From positions 14,487-78,486 of the forward strand of contig VSOC01000005.1 in assembly GCA_009774615.1 (NCBI GenBank): a stretch of 64,000 bases of DNA, read 5' to 3'. Shown here in pieces: positions 36,506 through 45,456 of this stretch. Under the pieces are notes generated by a model, which made no database searches, was not told the DNA's origin, and worked only from the letters and a program-made list of their open reading frames with translations. This DNA is from Lachnospiraceae bacterium. Lineage in GTDB: Bacteria > Bacillota > Clostridia > Lachnospirales > Lachnospiraceae. The number at the start of each line of letters is the position of its first letter. Position 1 is the stretch's first letter. The position numbers and the translations under genes were made by a program.

Positions 36506-37191
36506 GCAGAATACTGATTATTGAAGATGAAGAAACGATTGCCGAACTGGAAAAGGATTATCTGGAGTTAAGCGGCTTTGAGGTTGAGATTGAAAATGAC
36601 GGGGCTGTGGGGCTGGAGCGGTCGTTAAAGGAGGATTTTGACCTGTTTATCCTGGATTTAATGCTTCCGGGGACGGACGGGTTTGAAATTTGCCGCCGTA
36701 TCCGCGAGGTGAAGAATGCACCGGTTTTGATGGTTTCGGCAAAGAAAGAAGATATCGATAAGATCCGCGGGCTGGGACTGGGTGCGGACGATTATATTAC
36801 CAAGCCGTTCAGCCCCAGTGAACTGGTGGCACGGGTGAAGGCCCACCTGGGAAGGTATGAGCGATTGATTGGCAGCGGGCAGCCGGTGAATGATGTCATT
36901 GAGATCCGCGGACTGAAAATCGATAAGACAGCACGTCGGGTTTGGATCAACGGGGAGGAGAAGAACTTTACAACGAAGGAATTTGACCTTTTAACTTTTC
37001 TGGCACAGAATCCGAACCATGTGTTTACGAAAGAAGAATTGTTTTCTAAAATCTGGGATATGGAATCGATTGGAGATATTGCTACGGTGACGGTGCATAT
37101 TAAGAAGATTCGGGAGAAGATTGAATTTAATACGGCAAAGCCGCAGTATATCGAAACGATTTGGGGTGTGGGTTATCGGTTTAAGGTGTAG
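36502..37191 (+). CDS. OmpR/PhoB family response regulator
   Basis: Partner of the upstream kinase. The receiver domain (1-118) has the acidic pocket IIEDEE, phosphoacceptor Asp in LFILDLMLPGTDGF, the conserved Ser in VLMVSAKKED and Lys in YITKPFSPSELVARV. The C-terminal winged helix (130-229) has KNFTTKEFDLLTFLAQNPNH and the recognition helix VTVHIKKIREKIE. It probably binds the 11-bp direct repeats upstream of the kinase gene. Target genes outside the operon cannot be told from this window. Confidence 0.94.
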   Translation: MSRILIIEDEETIAELEKDYLELSGFEVEIENDGAVGLERSLKEDFDLFILDLMLPGTDGFEICRRIREVKNAPVLMVSAKKEDIDKIRGLGLGADDYITKPFSPSELVARVKAHLGRYERLIGSGQPVNDVIEIRGLKIDKTARRVWINGEEKNFTTKEFDLLTFLAQNPNHVFTKEELFSKIWDMESIGDIATVTVHIKKIREKIEFNTAKPQYIETIWGVGYRFKV

Positions 37192-37208
37192 AGAAAAGGA
37201 TTTTTATT

Positions 37209-37340
37209 ATGATGTATAAATTCATGACCTTAGATGATCACACAGAAATTGTCCATTCGGATACTTATATAGAAGATAATGTAGAAACGGTAATTAACCT
37301 TTCAGATTATCAAAAAAAAGCGATCAGTTCACTCCCCTGA
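37209..37340 (+). CDS. small ORF of 43 residues, possibly a truncated gene
   Basis: An ATG 17 bases after the response regulator stop, with AAGGA eight bases upstream, opens a 43-codon frame starting MMYKFMTLDDHTEIVHSDTY and ending YQKKAISSLP. The last 9 codons run into the first arm of the terminator at 37314-37350. The opening resembles small clostridial proteins that I recall as longer, about 90 residues, but I cannot name a family, so it may be a 5' fragment of such a gene cut by the terminator sequence. Product function unknown. Confidence 0.4.
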   Translation: MMYKFMTLDDHTEIVHSDTYIEDNVETVINLSDYQKKAISSLP

Positions 37341-37350
37341 CCGCTTTTTT
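37314..37350 (+). terminator. Rho-independent terminator of the two-component operon
   Basis: AAAAAAGCGATCAG and CTGACCGCTTTTTT pair with one A-C mismatch around TTCACTCCC, ending in a six-T run. Because the A run is on the opposite side, it may also stop minus-strand transcripts. Confidence 0.85.
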
Positions 37351-37381
37351 CCTGTTTTCCATTTTTAAACCATTCCCGTCC

Positions 37382-37879
37382 CTACAGCATATTCATATAC
37401 CGCAGCAGCCGATCCACAATTTCCATCCCACCATACATCAGCACAATTAATATCCCAAGTGCCACCAAAAAGAACACCAGCTTATACACCAGGTAGGCCC
37501 GGGCGAAGTCTTTTCTCTGGTCGGAGTTTCTTTTGAGTGCCAGAATCAAAAGGTAAATCCACCCGATAATCGGAATATTCATAATCATAAAGGTGTTAAA
37601 CCAGCTTTGGATGGAGGAACGGCGGATGTAGCCGTCATTTTCCATCTCCACATCCTTTTCATTCCTGCTCTTTTTCTTCTTTTTTTCCTTCTTCTCCTTT
37701 TTCGGCTGCTCTTCCCGCTTATACCCGGATTCCTTCTTCAGCTTTTCTTTCTTTAATTCCAGTTCTTCTTTTTTGCTCTCCTCCCCACTTATATACTCCT
37801 CTTCAATCGGCTTGGGATAGGGGAGTCCGCTGTCTAATACCGTTGGCTGACGGCCATAATTTCCGCTTAAATCACTCAT
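37382..37879 (-). CDS. small membrane protein with a charged linker, coupled to the penicillin-binding protein
   Basis: The 165-residue product has a hydrophilic N-terminal half with a Lys/Glu run (residues 25-75, for example KKEELELKKEKLKKESGYKR) and two membrane helices in the C-terminal half (about 95-115, MIMNIPIIGWIYLLILAL, and 130-152, VYKLVFFLVALGILIVLMYG). I do not recognise a family. Its ATG shares a base with the stop of the penicillin-binding protein (TAATG), so the two are made together, and it could be an assembly or regulatory partner. No catalytic motif is visible. Confidence 0.75.
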   Translation of the reverse strand: MSDLSGNYGRQPTVLDSGLPYPKPIEEEYISGEESKKEELELKKEKLKKESGYKREEQPKKEKKEKKKKKSRNEKDVEMENDGYIRRSSIQSWFNTFMIMNIPIIGWIYLLILALKRNSDQRKDFARAYLVYKLVFFLVALGILIVLMYGGMEIVDRLLRYMNML

Positions 37880-40542
37880 TAGTTTGCACCTCCCGGGCCT
37901 TGTGGAATTACTCTGACGTTTGGAGATGGCCCTGATAAATTAGGGAATGCACCCGGCCCTGCGGAATAATCCGGCTTGGTTTCGGGCTGTGTTTCCGGCT
38001 GGACTGCGGCGGCTGCCTGCGCTGCTGCTTCCTGAGCCGCTGCCTGCGCCGCTGCTTCTGCCTGGGCTGCCGCGGCTGCCTGCGCTGCTGCTGCCGCCTG
38101 CGCCGCCTGCTGCTGCTGTAAGGCTGCTGCCTGTGCCGCCTGCTGCTGTCTTGCTGCCGCCTGGGCTGCCAGACGGTTTTCATACGCTTTAATTTCATCG
38201 CTCATTTCCGAAAGCTTTGTCTGGAAAGTTTCGTACTTTGCTTCAATCCTCTCCAACAATTCACTGCGCTCTTCATTTTCATCCAGCAGGCTGAGCTGAC
38301 CAATCATCGTGCGGTAGGTTTCCTGAACCCAGTAACCGTCCTGCGCATTGGCAATGGTCTTTCGTTCAAACTCCCCAAGGGAGGATTTTATATTTTCCAG
38401 ATACTGCTTCTGCTGCTGGTCGTGCTCTGCCTGAGCCGCCCGCAGTTCTCCTGTCGTGCTGAAATAGTCAACAATGCCGTTCTTCGGGTCTGCCCGTTTT
38501 ACCACAGTCACCGGAACTTCCCAGTCCCAGGGTTCCAGCCCGGTGTGAATCTGATCCATAACCTTCTTCCAGATCCTTCCGGCATAAGTCGCGCCAAAGA
38601 CCCCCGGCATGGCTCTTGGAATATCATAGCCCACCCAAATCGCTGCGCTGTAATAGCGGGTGTAGCCGCAGAACCAGGTATCCTTGCTGCTGTTAGTGGT
38701 TCCGGTCTTTCCTGCGCAGGGCATACCGCCTGCAAGGCCCAGACCGCGCCCGGTTCCATAAGGTGAATTCATCGTCCCTTTTAAAACGTCCGTTACCATA
38801 AACGCAGAGTCTTCCAGATAGACCTGTTTGGTCGTCGGCTTGCTGTTCTTGGTCATCTCCCCGCCTTTTTCGTGGACAATCCTAACGATGCAGGTGCGGT
38901 CATTGTACACACCGTAATTAGCTAATGTGCTGAAGCCCTTGGCCATGTCCACCACGCGGACACCGTTGGTAAATCCGCCGATACTCAGCGACGGGATATT
39001 ATTATCCACATAACTCAGCTTGTGGAACTGCATCTCCCCCAGATAACTGATTCCGTTGCTGACACCGATATCTTCAAGCACCTGCCATGCTACAGTATTT
39101 AAACTTCGGTTCAATGCCTCCCGAATCGTCACCGGGCCGTGATAACCGCCGCCGCTGTTGGACGGGCCGTCCTCCCACTTATAGTCATTGACAATACGGC
39201 TGGGATAATATTCTCCGGTATCAAAAGCAGGGGTATAGTCGAGCAATGGCTTAATGCAGCTTCCCGGCTGACGCGCACTTAAATAAGCCCGGTTAAACTG
39301 ATCCTCCGTTCCCCGTCCGCCCACGATGGCTACGACATAGTTGGTCTGGTTATCGACGATGGCTCCGGCTCCCTGGAGGGCAAATTTACCGTTTTCCTGA
39401 AGTTCCTTAAAATAGCCAAGCCCCAGGTCAATCGCTTCCTGAAGCTGTGCCTGGATATTCCCGTCCAGCGAAGTATAAATTTGATAGCCCCCTGCGCGGA
39501 TACTGTCGGTTTTCAGGCTGTAGGCGTCCGTGTAGCGCTCGGAATAAGAATCCAAATCCGCCTTGTCCTGAAAAATATACTGGAACTCAAAACCGTCCAG
39601 CTTCATCAGTTCCAGCGCCGCGCAGTGAATGGCATAGGTCGTCTGGTAGCTTTCATCGGTTCCCTCGGAGGTCGCCTGCACAATGGTCAGCGGTTCATCA
39701 GAATACTCCTGGTATTCTTTTAAGTCCAAAAATCCTACTTCATACATGCTTTTAAGCACATCGTTTCGCTTTTCCTTCGAGGTTTCGGGATGGCGAACCG
39801 GGTCATAGGCGGACGGGCTGTTGCTGATTCCCACCAGAACCGCAGCTTCATGCGGCTCTAATTCATCGGCGGTTTTTCCGAAATAATAGCGGCTTGCCGC
39901 CTGCACCCCGTAACACTGATGGCCGTAAAAGTTGGTATTACAGTAAAATTCCATAATATCCGCCTTGGAAAACTTCTTTTCCACTTCCGGTGCCAGCAAA
40001 ATTTCCACAACCTTACGGGTAAAGGTCTGTTCCTGGGTCAGATACGTATTCTTAATCACCTGCTGGGTGATCGTAGAACCGCCCTGGGTAATCTCCCCGC
40101 TGTGCTTTACCAGCGCAAGAGCTGCCCGGAACGTCGCTATCCAGTCCACACCGGTATGGGTCTTAAACCGCCGGTCTTCCTGGGCTATGTAGGCATTCTG
40201 AATATTCATGCTGATATGGTTGATATCCACATACTCATAATGCCCGGCATTGATAATCCCGATCTTATTGCCGTCCTTATCGTAAATAATCGTATCGGAC
40301 AGCATACTGAAATCGGAACGCTCCATCGTCGCCAGCTTATCGTAAGCAACTTCACGGCAGTGATCCAGTTCTGGCTTAACCTTGATAAATATTCCCACGG
40401 CAATGCATATGCCTGCCAGTACGGAAACCGTGATAACGGCCAGAAAAGCCTTCAGCAGCCAGCTTACAATCCCCAGTGCGGAAAACAGCAGGGTACACAG
40501 TCCCTTCCATATACTGAGTAAGACGGAACCTAACTTTTTCAT
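37879..40542 (-). CDS. class A penicillin-binding protein (bifunctional glycosyltransferase/transpeptidase)
   Basis: Polymerises and cross-links peptidoglycan outside the membrane. After a membrane helix (about residues 20-50) comes the GT51 domain with catalytic Glu in NAYIAQEDRRFKTHTGVDW and the GGSTITQQVIKN motif. The transpeptidase has nucleophile Ser in QPGSCIKPL (SxxK), SLN in ALNRSLNTVAW and KTG in CAGKTGTTNSSKDTW. The C-terminal 70-100 residues are an Ala/Gln-rich tail built of (A/Q)AAQAA units and a proline-rich end (TQPETKPDYSAGPG). The start chosen is the ATG at 40542 with AAAGGA eight bases upstream; an upstream ATG adds 24 unlikely residues. It overlaps the small membrane protein gene. 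It belongs to the PBP1A type, so ponA would be a fair name, but I leave it unnamed. Confidence 0.93.
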   Translation of the reverse strand: MKKLGSVLLSIWKGLCTLLFSALGIVSWLLKAFLAVITVSVLAGICIAVGIFIKVKPELDHCREVAYDKLATMERSDFSMLSDTIIYDKDGNKIGIINAGHYEYVDINHISMNIQNAYIAQEDRRFKTHTGVDWIATFRAALALVKHSGEITQGGSTITQQVIKNTYLTQEQTFTRKVVEILLAPEVEKKFSKADIMEFYCNTNFYGHQCYGVQAASRYYFGKTADELEPHEAAVLVGISNSPSAYDPVRHPETSKEKRNDVLKSMYEVGFLDLKEYQEYSDEPLTIVQATSEGTDESYQTTYAIHCAALELMKLDGFEFQYIFQDKADLDSYSERYTDAYSLKTDSIRAGGYQIYTSLDGNIQAQLQEAIDLGLGYFKELQENGKFALQGAGAIVDNQTNYVVAIVGGRGTEDQFNRAYLSARQPGSCIKPLLDYTPAFDTGEYYPSRIVNDYKWEDGPSNSGGGYHGPVTIREALNRSLNTVAWQVLEDIGVSNGISYLGEMQFHKLSYVDNNIPSLSIGGFTNGVRVVDMAKGFSTLANYGVYNDRTCIVRIVHEKGGEMTKNSKPTTKQVYLEDSAFMVTDVLKGTMNSPYGTGRGLGLAGGMPCAGKTGTTNSSKDTWFCGYTRYYSAAIWVGYDIPRAMPGVFGATYAGRIWKKVMDQIHTGLEPWDWEVPVTVVKRADPKNGIVDYFSTTGELRAAQAEHDQQQKQYLENIKSSLGEFERKTIANAQDGYWVQETYRTMIGQLSLLDENEERSELLERIEAKYETFQTKLSEMSDEIKAYENRLAAQAAARQQQAAQAAALQQQQAAQAAAAAQAAAAAQAEAAAQAAAQEAAAQAAAAVQPETQPETKPDYSAGPGAFPNLSGPSPNVRVIPQGPGGAN

Positions 40543-40731
40543 GGTGTTATTCCTTTCTCCCGGAGCGTGCGCAAATTTACATCTGCTCCGGCTTAAGTTC
40601 TTTCTGTCGGTCAATTTTTTCCCCTTTAATAAGGCTCATCCCTATTATAAAACATATTTAAGGAATTTGGTATAGGAAAAGTGGGGGAATTTCATAAAAA
40701 ATCTTGGAAAAATTGCATTAAAGGGGGGAGG

Positions 40732-40760
40732 AACAACAAAGAGATGCCAGAAAGCACCTC
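40732..40760 (-). terminator. terminator of the tig-like/xpt/HAD operon
   Basis: On the minus strand GAGGTGC and GCATCTC pair (one G-T pair) around TTTCTG and are followed by TTTGTTGTT. It lies about 20 bases after the HAD gene. The interval 40543-40731 is otherwise the leader of the penicillin-binding protein, with an AT-rich TATAAT (minus strand, near 40640) but no convincing -35. Confidence 0.75.
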
Positions 40761-40779
40761 TTCGCCATTCCATTTTCAA

Positions 40780-41580
40780 TTATTCAATAATCCCCAATGC
40801 CTTCATCGCATAGGCGATCCCGTCCTCCTCAACGGTTTTTGTCACAAAGGTCGCATACTCTTCCAGTTCCCGATCATGTTTTCCCATCAGCACGGCATTC
40901 TCTGCAAAGGCAAACATCGCCAGGTCATTCGTACTGTCCCCGAATACATAGGCATTTTCCGGTTCGATGCCGCAGGCATCCAGCACCATCTTGATAGCCG
41001 TTGCCTTGGAGTGACCCTTAGGCACACATTCCCAGAAATCGTTTCCCCGGTCAATCACCTCAAAATCCGTAAGTTCCCGGATAAATCCCCTGACGTCGCT
41101 TAATGCATCGGAAACACAGCAGAACTTATCAAAATCATAGTTATCCTCTTCTATCGGATAGGGCGATACACATCCTGCCTTCTGAATGGAACTGCGGATT
41201 TGTTCCAGGCGGGGTATACGGGAGGTTTCTCTGCGAAAATGGCATCCGCCCTTGCCTTCTAAAATTCCTTCTATCTTATATTTTTCCAGAAGTTTTTTAA
41301 TCTCCAGGCCGCGTTCATGAGGAATCTTTCTTGCATACAGTTCCTTATCGCCCAGAAGAATATAAGTTCCGCAGCCGCAGAGATAACCGTCCATGGCGAT
41401 TAACTTTCGCACCGGGTCGAGCAGGCAGGACACTCTGCCGGAATTAATAAAGGCAAGATGTCCTTTTTCCCTTGCTTTTTGTACCGCCTTTAAGGCACTC
41501 TCCGGAATCTGCCCGGTTATCTCGCTCAGCAGTGTTCCATCAACATCAAAAAACAGCGCTTTTCGTTCTTTCATGCTCAT
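40780..41580 (-). CDS. HAD superfamily hydrolase, Cof-type
   Basis: A 266-residue cytosolic phosphatase of the Cof/YidA type, which usually acts on sugar phosphates, nucleotides or cofactor precursors. Motif I is FFDVDGTLL, motif II INSGR, motif III includes KATAIKMVLDA and motif IV GDSTNDLAMFAFAENAVLMG. The large C2 cap domain lies in the middle. Its ATG overlaps the xpt stop (ATGA), which suggests a link to purine salvage, although substrates cannot be deduced from sequence. Confidence 0.88.
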   Translation of the reverse strand: MSMKERKALFFDVDGTLLSEITGQIPESALKAVQKAREKGHLAFINSGRVSCLLDPVRKLIAMDGYLCGCGTYILLGDKELYARKIPHERGLEIKKLLEKYKIEGILEGKGGCHFRRETSRIPRLEQIRSSIQKAGCVSPYPIEEDNYDFDKFCCVSDALSDVRGFIRELTDFEVIDRGNDFWECVPKGHSKATAIKMVLDACGIEPENAYVFGDSTNDLAMFAFAENAVLMGKHDRELEEYATFVTKTVEEDGIAYAMKALGIIE

Positions 41581-42161
41581 GCCTCTCCCCGGAAAACAAT
41601 CGTTCCCGTCACCTCATCCATACGGTCGATAACCGCAAGCGATTCTACGCGGATACCCCTGGCCCGCAGCATGTCGCCGCCCGGCTGAAAGCCTTTTTCG
41701 ATAACAATTCCTGCGCCCACCAGTTCGGCTCCGGAGTCCCTTACCAGACAGGCAAGCCCTTCCAGGGCTTTTCCATTTGCTAAAAAATCATCAATCAGCA
41801 GAACCTTATCGCCCTTTCCCAGAAACTCCTTAGACACAATAATATCGTACACCCTTCCGTGAGTAAAGGATTCTACCTGCGTGGTGTAGACTTCCCCGGC
41901 AATATTCTTTGTCTGTGTTTTCTTGGCAAATACCACCGGTACGCCGAAACTCTGGGCGGTAATGCAGGCAATCCCGATTCCCGAAGCCTCAATCGTCAAT
42001 ATTTTATTAATCTCTTCCCCGGCAAAACGCCGCTTAAACTCCTGTCCGATTTCTGTAAATAAATTCACATCCATCTGGTGGTTTAAAAAGCTGTCTACCT
42101 TCAGTACATTTCCTGACTTAATCTTTCCATCTCTGCGGATTCGTGCCTTCAGTTCTTCCAT
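41577..42161 (-). CDS. xpt: xanthine phosphoribosyltransferase
   Basis: Converts xanthine and PRPP to XMP in purine salvage. The 194-residue protein begins MEELKARIRRDGKIKSGNVL as in Bacillus Xpt, has the PRPP-binding loop KVLLIDDFLANGKALEGLAC and the pyrophosphate-side IEASGIGIACITAQSFGVP. It is 26 bases after the trigger-factor-like gene, so there is no room for a purine riboswitch, unlike many xpt operons of Firmicutes. Confidence 0.93.
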   Translation of the reverse strand: MEELKARIRRDGKIKSGNVLKVDSFLNHQMDVNLFTEIGQEFKRRFAGEEINKILTIEASGIGIACITAQSFGVPVVFAKKTQTKNIAGEVYTTQVESFTHGRVYDIIVSKEFLGKGDKVLLIDDFLANGKALEGLACLVRDSGAELVGAGIVIEKGFQPGGDMLRARGIRVESLAVIDRMDEVTGTIVFRGEA

Positions 42162-42187
42162 CTTATCCCTCCGTTTTTGCGGTAGCT

Positions 42188-43273
42188 TTACTCTACCTTT
42201 GCATTTTCCACCAGAAAATCCATAACCAGGATTCTCTTTGCCGCATTGTCCACGGCTTCCTGGCCGTACTGTGTTACCAGATCAATCACACTTTCCACGC
42301 CGTTTAATTCCGCCAGCCTCTGGCGCGATGCATCGTCTGCTTTCAGCCCTTCTGCCTCGGCAACGGCATCGGCAATCAGATTAATTTCATTTACACCCTG
42401 CACCTGGGCACGAAGCTGTTCCTTCATCATGTCCTCATCCATACCATACATCTGGGCATACTCGGCCAGGGTTGTTCCCTGCTCGCTTAATGCACTTTCC
42501 ATGGAAGCAAGTTCCTGGGTAAACTCTGCTTCTACGCGCTCTTCCAGACCGGTAAAGCTTGCATTTTCCACGACTTTATCCACAACGGCGTTCTGGATCT
42601 GCATATCAGCCTCAGCCCTGGCCTGCTCTTCCATCATCTTCCTTAACTCGGCACGGTACTCTTCTACCGTTTCGCTTTCCTCAGAAACCCTCTTCACGAA
42701 CTCGTCGTTTAACTCGGCCTCACTCTGTTCCTTTACCGCATTGACCGTGACATCAAAAACCACGTCCTGGCCCGCCAGTTCGGCATTTTTGTAATCTTCA
42801 GGAAAGGTCAGGTTTAAACTCAGCTCATCCCCGGTTTTTGCCCCAACCAGCCCGTCTTCAAAGCCGTCGATAAAGCGATGGGAACCCAGGACTAAATCAA
42901 AGTTATCATCCGCTCCGTGGTCAAAGGGCACGCCGTCCTTCATTCCCACATAGTCGATATTCACTACGTCGCCGTTTTCTGCCGGACGATCTACTTCGGT
43001 CTGCTTCGGATTCGCTGCCAATGCCTGTGTAATCCTGGCTTCAACGTCTTCATCGGTGATTTCCACATAAGGGTCTTCCACAACAATCCCTTTATACTCG
43101 CCCAGAGTCACCGATGCCTCCGGAAGTTCTGCCATGGTCGGTGCTTCGGTTTCTTCCGGTACCGAGGTTTCTGTAGGTGCCTCTGTACTCTCCTGAATTT
43201 CCTCTTTCTTACAGCCTGATGCTGCCAGCACAACAATAGCCGCACACAGGAATACTCTTGTCCATTTCTTCAT
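42188..43273 (-). CDS. trigger-factor-like peptidyl-prolyl isomerase lipoprotein
   Basis: The N-terminus is a lipoprotein signal (KKWTRVFLCAAIVVLAA followed by SGC with Cys21), then a Thr/Glu/Pro linker (TEAPTETSVPEETEAPTM). Residues 55-165 match the FKBP domain of trigger factor (NGDVVNIDYVGMKDGVPFDH, then GSHRFIDGFEDGLVGAKTGD and VTVNAVKEQSEAELNDEFVK). The C-terminal 170 to 355 is the helical chaperone arm. It lacks the ribosome-binding N-terminal domain of classical Tig, so this looks like an exported folding factor working outside the membrane. Catalytic residues for isomerase activity were not checked one by one. The upstream spacer (43274-43398) shows no strong promoter. It is first in the operon with xpt and the HAD gene. 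Confidence 0.85.
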   Translation of the reverse strand: MKKWTRVFLCAAIVVLAASGCKKEEIQESTEAPTETSVPEETEAPTMAELPEASVTLGEYKGIVVEDPYVEITDEDVEARITQALAANPKQTEVDRPAENGDVVNIDYVGMKDGVPFDHGADDNFDLVLGSHRFIDGFEDGLVGAKTGDELSLNLTFPEDYKNAELAGQDVVFDVTVNAVKEQSEAELNDEFVKRVSEESETVEEYRAELRKMMEEQARAEADMQIQNAVVDKVVENASFTGLEERVEAEFTQELASMESALSEQGTTLAEYAQMYGMDEDMMKEQLRAQVQGVNEINLIADAVAEAEGLKADDASRQRLAELNGVESVIDLVTQYGQEAVDNAAKRILVMDFLVENAKVE

Positions 43274-43398
43274 TCTGTTTCCTTTCCTTTTCTTTCATTA
43301 TTCACTGCTCACATGTCTGCAAATGTTTTGTTTTTACATTTTTTTCTTTTCCAGTTCATGCCGTCTGCTTTCTGTTCCATAGCATCTGCATGTTTTTG

Positions 43399-44796
43399 TC
43401 AATTCTGGTAAAATGCCTTAAACGCCTTATACGTATTATAGACATCCAGCTTGGAAGCCAGTTCAAAGGGCGCGTGCATGGAAAGGATCGGCACCCCTAA
43501 ATCCACCGTATCTACATCCATGTGCGCGACAAATTTGGCAATTGTTCCGCCGCCGCCCTCGTCAACCTTACCCATCTCACCGGTCTGCCAGTACACGCCG
43601 CTCTTTTCCATCATCCCGATAACCCGGGCCATCAGTTCCGCTCCGGCATCATTAGAGGAAGATTTTCCCCGCGAACCGGTGTACTTGGTCAGCACACAGC
43701 CCCGATTGATAAAGCAGGCATTGGTCTTGTCATAAACATCGGGGTAATTCGGGTCATAGGCCGCATTGACATCGGAAGAAAGACAGATGGAACTGCGCAG
43801 TACCTTGCGCACAGAAACCCCTGCCATATCCGCCAAATCCTCAAGATAATGAAGGACATAATCCGAATTCAGCCCGGTATTCCCTTCCGAACCGATTTCT
43901 TCCTTATCGGTCAAAATCGTAACCGTGGTAAATGCAGGAAGTTCAGCTTCCATCTCTGCCATTAATGCCGTATAAGCGCAGACACGATCGTCCTGCCCGT
44001 ATGCGCCGATCATGCTCCGATCAAGCCCCACATCCGAAGCCTTAAATGCCGGAACCATCTCAATCTCTGCCCGGCAGAAATCTGCTTCGGTGATCCCGTA
44101 CTTTTCATGCAAGACCTCAAGCGCTAAAAGCTTCACCGGCTCTTTCACCGCGTCGTCCTGATAGGGAAGCGATGCAACCAGAATATTCAGTTCCTCTCCC
44201 CGGATTCCCTCGCCTAAATGACGCTCATTCTGCCGTCTGCCCAGGTGCGGAAGGAGATCGGTAACACAAAATACCGGCTCACCGGGCTTTTCTCCAAGAG
44301 AAATCTCAATCGTCGTCCCGTCCGCCTTTGCCACAACACCGTGCATCGCCAGGGGCGTGGTTCCCCACTGATACTTGCGGATTCCCCCGTAATAATGCGT
44401 TTTCAGGTAGGCAAATTCATCCTTTTCCATCAATGGCATAGGCTTTAAATCCAGGCGCGGGGAATCGATGTGCGCCCCGTTAATCCGCACCCCCTTCTCT
44501 AACGGCTCGCTTCCAAATGTTGTGGCAATCAGGGATTTTCCCCGGTTCACATAATACACCTTATCCCCGGGAACATAGACACTTTCGCTGTCAAACCGGC
44601 GATAGCCCCGCTCTTCCAGAAGCTTTACCGCATAGCGCACACATTCTCTCTCCGTTTTTCCCTCATCCAGGAACTTTTTATAGCCTTCGCAGAACTTATT
44701 CGCTTTATTCACCTGCTTGGGTGCCGCCTTTGCAATATTGGGAGCACTCCAGGTCAGCTTATCCGCCAGTTCCTGTCCTTTTGTTTTCTTTGCCAT
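43399..44796 (-). CDS. M18 family aminopeptidase
   Basis: A dinuclear zinc aminopeptidase of the ApeB/aspartyl aminopeptidase type, 465 residues, cytosolic. Metal and catalytic residues appear in RINGAHIDSPRLDLKP, the Glu pair in TILTDKEEIGSEGNTG, and further His in ILSMHAPFELASKLDVYNT. It lies 48 bases after dtd on the same strand, so it may be cotranscribed with it, which fits a proteolysis and D-amino acid housekeeping role. Residue preference cannot be read from the sequence. Confidence 0.92.
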   Translation of the reverse strand: MAKKTKGQELADKLTWSAPNIAKAAPKQVNKANKFCEGYKKFLDEGKTERECVRYAVKLLEERGYRRFDSESVYVPGDKVYYVNRGKSLIATTFGSEPLEKGVRINGAHIDSPRLDLKPMPLMEKDEFAYLKTHYYGGIRKYQWGTTPLAMHGVVAKADGTTIEISLGEKPGEPVFCVTDLLPHLGRRQNERHLGEGIRGEELNILVASLPYQDDAVKEPVKLLALEVLHEKYGITEADFCRAEIEMVPAFKASDVGLDRSMIGAYGQDDRVCAYTALMAEMEAELPAFTTVTILTDKEEIGSEGNTGLNSDYVLHYLEDLADMAGVSVRKVLRSSICLSSDVNAAYDPNYPDVYDKTNACFINRGCVLTKYTGSRGKSSSNDAGAELMARVIGMMEKSGVYWQTGEMGKVDEGGGGTIAKFVAHMDVDTVDLGVPILSMHAPFELASKLDVYNTYKAFKAFYQN

Positions 44797-44844
44797 AGTT
44801 TTTCCTCTCCTCTTTTCTGCTGTTTTTTATGCGAATTTTTTCTT

Positions 44845-45300
44845 TTATGCAAATCCTAATTCCTGGCTGTCAAGAACCAGGGTGAATGGGCCGTCATTGA
44901 TCAGTTCTACTTCCATCTTTGCCCCAAAGCTTCCCTGCTCCACTACCGGAAGCCTTTCTTTAAAGCCCTTAACCATGTATTCATAAAGCTGCTTTGCCCG
45001 CTCCGGCGAACCTGCATTGGTAAATCCGGGACGGTTTCCCTTGCGGCAGTCGGCGTACAGGGTGAACTGGCTGATAACCAGCATCTGACCGCCCACATCC
45101 GAAAGCGAAAGGTTTGTCTTGCCCTGATCGTCTTCAAAAATCCGAAGACGGCAGATTTTGTCCATCATCTTATCGGCGATTTTTTCATCATCCGTGTGAG
45201 AAATTCCCGTCAGCAGAAGAAATCCCTTATCAATTTTTCCAATCACCTGCCCATCCACGGAAACCGAAGCCCTCTGCACCCGCTGCAACACAATTTTCAT
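44845..45300 (-). CDS. dtd: D-aminoacyl-tRNA deacylase
   Basis: Hydrolyses D-aminoacyl-tRNA (and glycyl-tRNA(Ala)) to protect translation. The 151-residue protein starts [20 protein letters not shown], has the [20 protein letters not shown] segment with the active-site SQFTL motif and the C-terminal [12 protein letters not shown] that replaces the more usual NxGPVT. I choose the ATG at 45300, the start of the family; a GTG two codons earlier is possible. It follows the terminator of the S1 gene. Confidence 0.94.
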   Translation of the reverse strand: MKIVLQRVQRASVSVDGQVIGKIDKGFLLLTGISHTDDEKIADKMMDKICRLRIFEDDQGKTNLSLSDVGGQMLVISQFTLYADCRKGNRPGFTNAGSPERAKQLYEYMVKGFKERLPVVEQGSFGAKMEVELINDGPFTLVLDSQELGFA

Positions 45301-45336
45301 TCGCACTGTTTCCTTTCCTTAAAGAATAAAATTTAT

Positions 45337-45377
45337 ATAAATACCCCCGGAATCCCTTTTGACAGGGACTCCGAGAG
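45337..45377 (-). terminator. Rho-independent terminator of the S1-domain gene
   Basis: On the minus strand CTCTCGGAGTCCCT and AGGGATTCCGGGGG pair over 14 bases with several G-T pairs around GTCAAA, followed by TATTTATAT. It lies about 80 bases past the S1 gene. Confidence 0.8.
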
Positions 45378-45456
45378 TTTTCTGGCAAAATTTATCCATT
45401 GGCATTTCAAAAATTTACAAAAATTTGCAAAAAAGATTTTCAAAAACGTATTCCGC

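Noticed and set aside
37908..38198. Gln/Arg-rich 96-residue frame
   Set aside because: It is an out-of-frame reading of the Ala/Gln tail of the penicillin-binding protein.
42162..42187. Possible purine riboswitch before xpt
   Set aside because: Only 26 bases separate xpt from the upstream gene, too short for the aptamer.
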